In this document: piece by piece, positions 19,601 through 25,968 of the stretch
Layout of the letters: each line of letters opens with the position of its first letter
Numbering within the stretch: the stretch's first letter is position 1
Assembly (NCBI RefSeq): GCF_030954495.1
Contig: NZ_JAVHUW010000082.1
Coordinates: 62,001 to 126,000 of the forward strand
Direction: 5' to 3'
DNA from: Candidatus Desulfosporosinus nitrosoreducens
Lineage (GTDB): Bacteria; Bacillota; Desulfitobacteriia; Desulfitobacteriales; Desulfitobacteriaceae
DNA length: 64,000 nucleotides
Translations under genes and position numbers: made by a program
Notes under the pieces: generated by a model
The model's input: only the letters and a program-made list of their open reading frames with translations
Database searches by the model: none
What the model was told of the DNA's origin: nothing

Positions 19601-19738
19601 GACTATTTAAGATTTCTTGCCATAGAAAAGAAGAGACAAATATTTTTTGCTACGGCAAATACCAAATTAAGGAATCTGCTACTTAAAAAGTTTCAATTCT
19701 TGAACGAAGAAATGAATAATGTTGAATTAAGTAGATAA
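16646..19738 (+). CDS. SMC/Rad50-like zinc-hook ATPase with N-terminal extension (LmuB-like)
   Basis: 1030 residues. An unusual ~190-residue N-terminal region rich in aromatic residues precedes the ATPase head, whose Walker A is GANGCGKTS (221-229). Two long coiled-coil arms flank the zinc hook CPLC at 600-603. The C-terminal head has signature SSGQR (941-945) and Walker B ILLFDDPIANVDD (about 967-979). In Lamassu and related ABC-three-component systems such proteins sense foreign DNA ends or structures and release a toxic partner, here the nitrilase-like protein. The gene is visibly more AT-rich than its neighbours, with many A/T runs, as expected for horizontal transfer. The N-terminal extension could be a fused middle component or partner-binding domain; that is a guess. 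Confidence 0.82.
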   Translation: MNIGEINKLLNDTFDEVIHVDEYIFRTVKNFNNEPLAVYYFDLSEKIINSDFDLNAYQERYISTDYYTHPGYLQWNYYLIYICSPENIQKINSLEIEKNKIYTRKYVVTPHDLINLPAFMKISDAPTAELSKDDLGSVWMQKIKENQLDVVFLNEVSYIDGVNRYIDGNPILQQEEKIFTEVIEDEDREITSFITKISFDKYRPYPNQKEFKLGVFNLLNGANGCGKTSFLEAIELFYCGKTLKEKNSIQSGKIELYFEGSNKAKEYNPADNKRFRLRDRRWYNKVYSHGNRLCESFNKYNFFDSDAGYRLSKSDNQTEIKTAFMDIVLGENINEIENRIKGFHQRFHEKVKEFGNEIEKLEEYLKVEFETLEQLGNIPNEHEELFSLLQQEVPKRRWRGYFPAEMNEDINKFEREIISVKIFLNSVDVELNWLSNISLEIIGKELNTYKYKLNELEKINNNIKILEIKKKDVDKEIIDLKKSEQLFNKIVKYLSEPNILSLIGLDEQIENELKYLSRLQSSKKILNNIDLDFFKFENKEIEEYRDELNHQKTICQKKRDDLNIKINKIVDSLTKFEQLLTDIKQLGKAYIFSNEKVDSCPLCNSKFQKDELIKRIETYETAIDRSLLDIFQSEVIEVEKALTEIDELLDDLYKIENICNILFQNTYSYRESNLKSIIEDLEQNFSMINSSKSKLKELQSLKNYFRNKGLSEEELNKFKHITNKLETEFKFDPRSIKIIFNKQNEIISQLINCNSRSEKFNQEIINLLTNKSKFLINENLNNLNLFKKQLGKLERSFEELKKISNKINLDYNDNLSTIIYDFDYLLTILEKYKKAKAEREAKDIISLKCNDKIKAIESKREVLISKIINANAAFKVLDDIIKNFSKEDFFKKFIDNNRREIVDIFKKIHSPREFEDIIFEVGEIKLKREGEETPIPLTKISSGQRSALALSLFLSLNNKINNGPKILLFDDPIANVDDLNMLSFIDYLRFLAIEKKRQIFFATANTKLRNLLLKKFQFLNEEMNNVELSR

Positions 19739-20064
19739 CATTATTTTAGTTGCCAATGCGAATAAGCAAGGCATATATTGGTAAGAGGAGCTAAAAATAA
19801 TACTATGCTGTTCCGGGTGACGAAAAAGTTGCTTAGCGAAGTTAAGATTATATTTTTTACGAATCCCTCATACCTTTCGCCTCCGATGTGCCATGAAGGA
19901 ATTGAGAAGCAATTCCTCTCGCATTCCATAAGAAGGCCCCTTCCGAAGATTGGGTGTGGTGGTTGGGGTGAAAGTATATTGGTTGATTGGGACCGGGGTT
20001 GATGGGGACGGTTGTTTGCGGTCAGTCTTGCGATTCTCTATTTTGGAGATTTTATCCCATGGAC

Positions 20065-20260
20065 AAGGCACGTGGAGTGCGTTGTAAGTTTGAAAACATT
20101 AACATGATTAAAAGCCGCTTGTGGAGCGGCTTTTATAAATAAGACATAAATTGTTTAACAATTCAACTAGGACTACCCTTGAGACTATGACGATTTAGAA
20201 AACAGTAGTCTACAGATTGTTCCATATTTGTATGGAAGGTCTGACTTTTTACACAAGTAT
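20065..20260 (+). repeat. Right direct repeat flanking the Lamassu-like module
   Basis: Partner of 14461-14722, in the same orientation: GGCACGTGGAG, AAGTTTGAAAACATTAACAT, TTTAACAATTC, GACTACCCTTGAGACT, GATTTAGAAAAC, TTCCATATTTGTATGGAAGG. In 19739-20064 I see no convincing gene; it holds a degenerate intergenic repeat core at 19931-19953 (AGAAGGCCCCTTCCGAAG). Confidence 0.5.
20109..20136 (+). terminator. Terminator-like hairpin within the right repeat
   Basis: AAAAGCCGCT (20110-20119) pairs with AGCGGCTTTT (20125-20134) around a short loop. It lies about 370 bases after the SMC-like gene and may end its transcript. Confidence 0.7.
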
Positions 20261-20360
20261 AGAAGGAATATTTAGGAAACACGTTGAATCTCTTATATAA
20301 ATTAATAGCTTCTATAGATATGCTTTTTATGTCTTTATTGATGTTCAACTATTCTCATAC

Positions 20361-21548
20361 TTAATATTTGCTTATTTCTCCAAGAACCTGTTCAAATACT
20401 TTTAACATTTTTTCAATATCTGCTTCTTTTATCGTTAATGCTGGATAGAAGCGGATCAGATTTGCAACGGGTATGTATCCAACTAAAAACCCTTTCTCCA
20501 ATAACTTCTCAAACACGAGTGGTAAGGGGGATTCTTTATCTTTACTATTAAATTCAACTGCCAACATTAATCCCCTACCTCGAACATCTTTGATGGAACT
20601 ATATCTTTGTGCCAATAATTTGAGTGCATTCAGGAATTTATCTCCTACTAGCTTACTTCTTTTAACTAATTCTTCAGTTTGCATAACCGTGATTACTTCC
20701 TTGGCTACAGCACAACCTAAAGCATCATTTTGATGAGACTGAGCATAATGAAAATCAGTTTTTTCTAATCTTAATGCAATGTTATCAGTCATTATAACTG
20801 CACTAACCGGATAACCGTTGCCTAATCCTTTTCCTATGGCAATGATATCTGGTTGTAAGGAGTAGTGTTGAAATCCATACCAGTTTCCCGTACGACCTAA
20901 GCCTGTTGTCACTTCATCAACCATAATTATCCCGTTTTGTTGTTTAATCAAGGCTTCCAGAGCCTGAACCAATTTCTTCGGAGGTAATTTCACTAATCCT
21001 GATGTATTACCAGGCTCAAGTATTAGCCCACCAATGTTTGCTATTGGTATCTCTTTCAGGCAGAGACATTGAGGAGTACATTTCGATGTAATACAATCAT
21101 TGCATTTTACCCAGTCAAAGCAAAACCAACCATCACTGTTTCTTTTCCCTGAATCTCCGTACGCAGATAAGTAAGAATTAGATAGAGTAAGAAACAAAGG
21201 CCGACTTGATAAGCATCGGGCAATCTGCACACCTAATTCAACCGCCTCGCTGCCTGAGCTGAGAAAAACGCATTTTCCATCCGGTAGACCTACTGTATCT
21301 AACACTTTTACTGCTGTTTCTTCAACAATATCATTGGTATATCTAAATCCTAGGTGCGCAATGTCATCAATTTGTCTTTTAATGGCCTGATTGATAAGCG
21401 GGTGATTATGGCCAAGAGAAGTGCACCAAACGCCTGCTTCGAAATCAATAAACTTGTTATCATGATCATCAAACAGGTAACAACCCTGCCCTCGAACAAT
21501 ATTTGCTTTAACAAAATCGTACCCGGAGCATTCCAGAACATGATCCAT
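20361..21548 (-). CDS. Class III PLP aminotransferase with a six-cysteine insertion
   Basis: 395 residues from ATG 21548, chosen because AAGGAGG stands just upstream on the minus strand; the open frame extends further but reads as non-coding. Class III features are SSGSEAVELGVQIAR, the PLP-ring aspartate in MVDEVTTGLGRTG (D211) and the Schiff-base lysine in IAIGKGLGNGYP (K240). Unusual for the family, residues 143-163 hold six cysteines spaced C-x5-C-x2-C-x4-C-x3-C-x-C (FCFDWVKCNDCITSKCTPQC and on to CLCL). This could bind zinc or an iron-sulfur cluster. The helices around the PLP site look complete. It is divergent from a MocR regulator, which by family habit probably controls it. The amino donor cannot be predicted. 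Confidence 0.87.
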   Translation of the reverse strand: MDHVLECSGYDFVKANIVRGQGCYLFDDHDNKFIDFEAGVWCTSLGHNHPLINQAIKRQIDDIAHLGFRYTNDIVEETAVKVLDTVGLPDGKCVFLSSGSEAVELGVQIARCLSSRPLFLTLSNSYLSAYGDSGKRNSDGWFCFDWVKCNDCITSKCTPQCLCLKEIPIANIGGLILEPGNTSGLVKLPPKKLVQALEALIKQQNGIIMVDEVTTGLGRTGNWYGFQHYSLQPDIIAIGKGLGNGYPVSAVIMTDNIALRLEKTDFHYAQSHQNDALGCAVAKEVITVMQTEELVKRSKLVGDKFLNALKLLAQRYSSIKDVRGRGLMLAVEFNSKDKESPLPLVFEKLLEKGFLVGYIPVANLIRFYPALTIKEADIEKMLKVFEQVLGEISKY

Positions 21549-21674
21549 TCTTTTTCCTCCTTCTTTACCAAAACAATGGGTTGAAAAAAACTCCTTTCTA
21601 TATTCAATTTTTCCAATGTTATAGAGTAATTTTAGTTGATGAAGGTCGGTTAAAGCTAGAAAAGAAATCCCAAT

Positions 21675-21688
21675 CTGTACCGGTATAG
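21675..21688. promoter_or_regulatory. Possible operator in the aminotransferase/MocR divergent region
   Basis: CTGTACCGGTATAG is a near-palindrome 15 bases before the MocR start, in a 154-base divergent intergenic region (21549-21702). It is the most symmetric element there. No second copy is seen, so assignment is weak. Confidence 0.3.
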
Positions 21689-21702
21689 AAATGAGGTTAT
21701 AC

Positions 21703-23013
21703 ATGACCTATAAATATATGATTGTAGCTGATTTTATAAGAAAAAAGATCTTTTCCGGTATATTTAAGCCAGGCGAAAAATTGCCGTCAGTACAGACACT
21801 TTCCAAAGAATTGTCCTATAATTCGGATACTATCGTGAAAGCGTATAAGTTGCTTGAGGATGAACACTTAATTTATGCTTCTCCCAAAAGCGGCTATTAT
21901 GTTGTTAAATCCGCAGTTCCCGTAAATAAAAAGAATGGCATAATTGATATGGTAACTGCTTGTCCGCCTGATTCTGTTAATCCATATAAGGATTTTTATC
22001 ATTGTATGGAGAAAGCTATTTCGCTATATAAGAAAAAGCTATTTGAATATTCTTCGGCCCAGGGGATGCCGGAACTGATTAATGTTTTAGTTAAACACAT
22101 GGCAAACTTTCAGGTCTTTGCAAAACCACAAGATATTTTTATAACCAATGGCTCACAGCAAGCATTGTATATTCTAGCGGCAATCCCTTTTCCCAACGGA
22201 CGGACGAAAGTACTTGTTGAACAACCGACATATTCCGTAATGCTTCAGGTATTGAAGTGTACTAAAACATCGGTTGTTGGCATTGGAAGAACACACGAAG
22301 GTATTGATCTTTCCGAGTTGGAAGCAATATTTAAGCAAGGTGATATTAAATTCTTTTACACAATGCCAAGATATCAAAACCCTACGGGATTTTGCTATGA
22401 TAGTTTACAAAAAAAGGAGATAATCAATCTAGCCAGACAGTATGAGGTTTTCATTGTTGAGGATGATTATTTGGCAGATCTAGAGGTAGATGCAAAAGCA
22501 GATCCTATGTATGCTATTGGTGAGAGAGAATGGATAATCTATATTCGGAGTTTTTCTAAAGCACTGTTGCCCGGATTGCGTTTGGGAATGGCCATCGTGC
22601 CGAAAGAACTACAAAATGAATTTATTGCCTATAAGCGAAGCATTGATCTTAATTCCCCAATCCTGACACAAGGAGCGCTGGAAATTTACCTGCAAAGTAG
22701 TATGTACAAGTTCCATGTGCAAAGAACAAAACAATATTATCAAGAAAAAATGAATATTTTGCGAGAAGCATGTGATCTAAATAATATTGTAAAATGTTAT
22801 TTTCCTCCGACAGGAATCTATACCAGTTTAGATATAGTCGGCACTTCAGCCGATATTCTTATAAACAGGCTTGCCAAATACAATGTGCTTTTAAGTAGTA
22901 CGGATGGTTGCTATCTTGAGGGATTTCCTCATCCAGAGGGTATACGTTTATGTGTTTGTAAAACAGAAGATCAGGATATCAGAAAAGCAATCCAGCTAAT
23001 AGCCACGAATTAG
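21703..23013 (+). CDS. MocR-family (GntR-aminotransferase fusion) transcriptional regulator
   Basis: 436 residues from ATG 21703, preceded by GAGG at 21693-21696; an in-frame ATG at 21691 is the alternative. The N-terminal winged helix reads VADFIRKKIFSGIFKPGEKL, then PSVQTLSKELSYNSDTIVKA. The aminotransferase-like domain has ITNGSQQALYILA, YTMPRYQNPTGFCYD, IVEDDYLADLE and the PLP lysine in RSFSKALLPGLRLGM. The protein should bind PLP as a sensor rather than as an enzyme. It is divergent from the class III aminotransferase 155 bases away, its likely target. It is a separate family member from the regulator at the left edge of the window. Confidence 0.9.
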   Translation: MTYKYMIVADFIRKKIFSGIFKPGEKLPSVQTLSKELSYNSDTIVKAYKLLEDEHLIYASPKSGYYVVKSAVPVNKKNGIIDMVTACPPDSVNPYKDFYHCMEKAISLYKKKLFEYSSAQGMPELINVLVKHMANFQVFAKPQDIFITNGSQQALYILAAIPFPNGRTKVLVEQPTYSVMLQVLKCTKTSVVGIGRTHEGIDLSELEAIFKQGDIKFFYTMPRYQNPTGFCYDSLQKKEIINLARQYEVFIVEDDYLADLEVDAKADPMYAIGEREWIIYIRSFSKALLPGLRLGMAIVPKELQNEFIAYKRSIDLNSPILTQGALEIYLQSSMYKFHVQRTKQYYQEKMNILREACDLNNIVKCYFPPTGIYTSLDIVGTSADILINRLAKYNVLLSSTDGCYLEGFPHPEGIRLCVCKTEDQDIRKAIQLIATN

Positions 23014-23369
23014 GATCAAAAGGTTCTCCAAAACAATAATCTTCAAAGTATTGGACGTAGCAAATACCAATCACCTTACCTAAAGTCTAGCCACCATTTA
23101 GTACCGAGCCAATTTCATAACCTTTCCAAAGTAATGCCCCTTTTGAAGGTAGGATGGGCTAGTGGAGGTAAAGGGATTATTATCTAACAACCGGAGGGTT
23201 TTTGTAGAGCTCTGGCTTTTGTATTCTTGTTTCAGGAAATTGAGGATAATAGTGGAATTATCTTAAGAAAGAAGCCTAGTATTCAAACATTTTTAAGCTG
23301 CCACGTTGCGTTATACTGGACAGATCATCGATAGCAAATTAGGAACTGGAGAAAGAAAGTGGTGGGAAC

Positions 23370-23609
23370 ATGGAAAAGAACAATATGACTGACAAAGAAT
23401 ATAAAGAAATGTGGAGCAAATTAGAGCCAATCCAAATAAAAATGATTGAAAAAATTGGTTCATGTCGCCATAACCTTGGTGACATATTTGTTTACACGAC
23501 CCCTTATGAAAAGCCTAATGAAGTATGTACTGCTCTGTTACATGTTTTGGATCTAGATACCCAATCACCATGCGTGCCCTTTGCTAAGTTCAAGAAGCCG
23601 CATGGATAA
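23370..23609 (+). CDS. Small cysteine-containing protein, TIGR04076-like, probably truncated
   Basis: 79 residues. MIEKIGSCRHNLGDIFVYTT, then PNEVCTALLHVLDL, resembles the C-x-H-x2-GD and P-x3-C-x-AL core of small uncharacterised proteins of the TIGR04076 type found in anaerobic Firmicutes. Family members continue about 25 residues beyond this point with a conserved tryptophan-rich end; here the frame instead runs into QSPCVPFAKFKKPHG and a stop inside a repeat. GAGAAAGAAAGTGGTGGGAAC precedes the start, a weak ribosome site. Function unknown; possibly a decayed gene. Confidence 0.5.
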   Translation: MEKNNMTDKEYKEMWSKLEPIQIKMIEKIGSCRHNLGDIFVYTTPYEKPNEVCTALLHVLDLDTQSPCVPFAKFKKPHG

Positions 23610-23659
23610 AGCCTAGCCAGCAGTTAAGTGCTCGAGTCATGCGTGAGGGGTTGTCGAAG

Positions 23660-23716
23660 GTGGCCCTTCTAGGCGGAGCTGGAGGCGAAATTCCTCCGGA
23701 CTACCTGGCTTGGGGA
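23660..23716 (+). other. Scar of a group II intron 3' end (domain VI-like)
   Basis: CTAGGCGGAGCTGGAGGCGA, then AATTCCTCCGG and CTACCTGGC, parallels the sequence after the domain V-like hairpin at 25178-25262 (GTAGGCGGCTGGTGGTGAAA, CCCTCCGG, CGACCTGGC). The domain V hairpin itself is not preserved here. Confidence 0.4.
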
Positions 23717-23797
23717 GTGGCAATTGGGCAGATAGGGCGAATACCGACGGAGCAACGTCGGTACACCATTTACTTGTAATTATGGAGGAAAGAGAAA

Positions 23798-23890
23798 TTG
23801 AAACTAAAGCAAATTATTATTGGGTTGTTTTTAGTAATAGCTGCAATTGCAATTTATACGTTAGTTTTTGTACGGTGGACTGGCAAATGA
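23798..23890 (+). CDS. 30-residue single-TM peptide
   Basis: TTG start with TATGGAGGAAAG nine bases upstream, one of the best ribosome sites in this stretch. The product begins MKLKQIIIGLFLVIAAIAIY and ends FVRWTGK: a lysine-rich start, one membrane helix of about 20 residues and a basic end. It resembles small membrane regulators or type I toxin-like peptides, but no antisense RNA partner is visible. Function unknown. Confidence 0.45.
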   Translation: MKLKQIIIGLFLVIAAIAIYTLVFVRWTGK

Positions 23891-24177
23891 CGCGCACAAC
23901 GCCTCCAAAACCGTAGTTGAAGTGCCAATGATTGTTTATCCATCCCACCCGGTTGCGCCTTGCTTAGTTCTAGAAGGTTTGAAATAACCGCCTTGATAAA
24001 CTCTAGCCAGTAGTTAGGTTACGAGTCTTTTAATTCCCCGCTTCCCAAAAGAAGGCCCCTTTCGAAGTTGGTTGAGTGAAGGAGTGAAGGTTCTGGGAAC
24101 TCTAAGTTGAGGGTTGTACTACTTGGGCGGATCATGCAAGGGGAAATCCAAATATTCAAGGAATTTGATGGATATGC

Positions 24178-24645
24178 GTGGACAAATCAGCTTCATATAC
24201 TATTAGGCGTGCCCTGTTCTATGAGAGTGAATTGTTAGCAGAAATTGCCTTTAACTCAAAGGCTTATTGGGGTTATGATGATAAATACATGGATAGATGC
24301 CGAAATGATTTAATTATTCATCCTGAAGAGTTAGTTGAATACATAGTTAATGTGCTTGAAGTAAATCAGGAAGTCGTTGGCTTTTATGAGTTAAGAGGCG
24401 AAATCCCAGAGGCAAATCTATTTTGGTTGTTTTTAGATCCCAAGGCCATCGGGCAAGGTTTTGGTAAGTCACTGTGGGAAGATGCAATTCAAACTGCAAA
24501 AGATATCAGTTATAAATATATGATTATAAAAAGTGATCCAAATGCCGAAGGTTTCTACACTGAGATGGGGGCTGTTCGGATTGGAGAGTTACCATCGTCG
24601 GCAATACATGGATTGTATCTTCCACTGTTGCGGATTGATCTTTAA
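24178..24645 (+). CDS. GNAT-family N-acetyltransferase
   Basis: 155 residues from a GTG. The acetyl-CoA site is visible in FLDPKAIGQGFGKSLWEDAI (the Q/R-x2-G-x-G/A motif), preceded by VVGFYELRGEIPEANLFWLF and followed by MIIKSDPNAEGFYTEMGAV, the usual beta-bulge/Y-end of this fold. It transfers an acetyl group from acetyl-CoA to an amine; the substrate is not predictable. The N-terminal IRRALFYESELLAEIAFNSK is typical of the first helix. It stands alone between degenerate repeats, as accessory genes here do. Confidence 0.85.
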   Translation: MDKSASYTIRRALFYESELLAEIAFNSKAYWGYDDKYMDRCRNDLIIHPEELVEYIVNVLEVNQEVVGFYELRGEIPEANLFWLFLDPKAIGQGFGKSLWEDAIQTAKDISYKYMIIKSDPNAEGFYTEMGAVRIGELPSSAIHGLYLPLLRIDL

Positions 24646-24817
24646 ACAATCACTGGCGATTCCTGCGAGTTATGATCTAATTAACTTCCCCGCTCTCCAA
24701 AAGAAGGCTCCTTTTGAAGGTGGGTTGGGATGAAAGGATACTGGGTACTTAAAAGTGTTCCGAATGTGGCATGGAGGCTGAAGGATGCGTCACATCTATT
24801 GAAGAGGTAATCCAAAT

Positions 24818-25021
24818 ATGATATTCAAAGCCCTATTTTTAAGCGTCATTTTACTAACCTGTTTCTCTATTCCCATATTCTTGAGTATAAAAGTGGCTAA
24901 ATTTCAAAATCTCGGAATACTCAAGAAGGAGATTATTATTACTTTGATAGTGGTAGTTTTTTATTTAGTTACATTAGAATTACTAAACTTAATTGGAGAC
25001 AATATCGCGCTTAATTTATAA
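24818..25021 (+). CDS. Small two-TM membrane protein
   Basis: 67 residues with two hydrophobic helices (FLSVILLTCFSIPIFLSI; LIVVVFYLVTLELLNLI) separated by a short lysine-containing loop. ATG 24818 follows GAAGAGG by ten bases. No family recognised. Codon use and a plausible ribosome site favour a real gene. Confidence 0.5.
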   Translation: MIFKALFLSVILLTCFSIPIFLSIKVAKFQNLGILKKEIIITLIVVVFYLVTLELLNLIGDNIALNL

Positions 25022-25089
25022 TCATGCTAATTTTCAAGGCTTCCGCTAATTCTCTCAATTCAGGAATTAAGGATGTATCAGCTCAAAGG

Positions 25090-25262
25090 AAGTTTGGCCA
25101 ACTGAGAAATCGGGAGGAGCGTTCAACTTTCTGCGTCGTCTTGCAGCCGTAAGGCTTAAAGAGAAAGGCTGGTACGAGCCGTTTAAATCGAGAGGTTTAT
25201 GCATGGTTCTGTAGGCGGCTGGTGGTGAAATCCCTCCGGCCGACCTGGCAAGTGCCGGGTCT
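25090..25262 (+). other. Group II intron 3' end remnant (domains V-VI)
   Basis: GAGCCGTTTAAATCGAGAGG, followed by TTTATGCATGGTTCTG (25178-25214), forms the short domain V-like hairpin of bacterial group II introns, with GAGCCGT opposite the ATGGTTC side. A GGCGGCTGGTGG...CCCTCCGGCCGACC domain VI-like stem follows. No reverse-transcriptase/maturase gene is nearby, so this is a scar. It also fills the gap between the small membrane gene and the next gene. Confidence 0.6.
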
Positions 25263-25336
25263 TGCGTGTTGAGTGTGGTTAGCGTAAAGAAATACTGGAC
25301 AACTTAAAGATTAATCAAACTATAGGGGTTGTTTTA

Positions 25337-25822
25337 ATGGAACCAAGAATAGAGACATTAAACGAGAAAAAATTTATTGGAAAAAAAGTTATCATGTCTT
25401 TTTCAGAAGATAAAACCCGGGAGCTATGGCAAAGTTTTATGCCCAGAAGAAAAGAAATTAATAATAGCATTGGCAATGATCTATATTGTTTACAAGTTTA
25501 TGGCAATGATTTTGATTTTAACAAATTTGACTTGAATAAGAAATTTGAGAAATGGGCTGCAGTAGAAGTAACTGATTTCGATAATGTTCCAGATGAAATG
25601 GAAACCATTACAATAATAAGTGGACTTTATGCTGTTTTCATTCATAAAGGAGCTGCTAGTACAGGCCCCGGAACATACCGATACATATTCGGAACCTGGT
25701 TGCCAAATTCAGGCTATGATTTGGATAATAGACCTCATTTTGATATTTTAGGGGATAAATATAAGAATGATGATCCTACTTCTGAAGAAGAAATTTGGGT
25801 GCCAATTAAAGTAAAAGTATAA
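25337..25822 (+). CDS. GyrI-like/AraC-type effector-binding domain protein
   Basis: 161 residues, a stand-alone effector-binding fold. Visible features are the opening EPRIETLNEKKFIGKKVIMS, the middle WAAVEVTDFDNVPDEMETIT, ISGLYAVFIHKGAAS, and the ending HFDILGDKYKNDDPTSEEEI-WVPIKVK that is typical of these domains. Members bind hydrophobic drugs or act as small-molecule sensors or hydrolases, and often occur in resistance or mobile cassettes. GGGGTTGTTTTA precedes the ATG. No DNA-binding domain is attached. Confidence 0.85.
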   Translation: MEPRIETLNEKKFIGKKVIMSFSEDKTRELWQSFMPRRKEINNSIGNDLYCLQVYGNDFDFNKFDLNKKFEKWAAVEVTDFDNVPDEMETITIISGLYAVFIHKGAASTGPGTYRYIFGTWLPNSGYDLDNRPHFDILGDKYKNDDPTSEEEIWVPIKVKV

Positions 25823-25904
25823 GACTGGGTAATTTCCCCCGCCACCCCAGCCCCTCGCTAACTCTAAGAAGAAATAGCCGCCTCTTGTCTAAAGGTTCCG
25901 GAGA

Positions 25905-25955
25905 GTAAAGTTTATGGACATTGATGAAGGAAAATGGGCGGAATTCCTGAACTGG
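25905..25955 (+). pseudogene. Second scar of a UbiD-family C-terminus
   Basis: GTAAAGTTTATGGACATTGA and the following bases encode VKFMDIDEGKWAEFLN, nearly identical in DNA to the tail at about 13305-13353. Only this last part survives, directly before the PucR gene's stop. Confidence 0.65.
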
Positions 25956-25968
25956 ACCTTGTGTTTCC

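Larger units (their letters stand above)
23082..24730. repeat. Dispersed degenerate intergenic repeat family
   Basis: Two short modules recur between the small genes here. Module 1 is TCTAGCCAN(C/T)A(G/T)TTA followed by a GAG(T/C)C word, at 23086, 23611, 24001 and, more remotely, 54050. Module 2 is AAGAAGGCCCCTTTCGAAG with a following GGTTGG(G)-rich tail, at 23133-23157, 24049-24075, 24699-24730 and 19931-19953. Their order is module 1 then module 2 where both occur. Nothing coding is seen in them. Origin unknown; they may be worn intron or IS ends. Confidence 0.5.

Noticed and set aside
19778-20002. 74-codon frame between the SMC-like gene and its terminator
   Set aside because: Runs through a dispersed intergenic repeat and has no ribosome site or family resemblance.
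23710-23916. 68-codon frame overlapping the 30-residue TM peptide
   Set aside because: It lacks a ribosome site and reads through repeat sequence; the shorter frame has the GGAGG site and a membrane helix.
23082-25822. Integron cassette array
   Set aside because: The gap repeats do not show the GTTRRRY/RYYYAAC core sites or paired attC arms, and no integrase is present.
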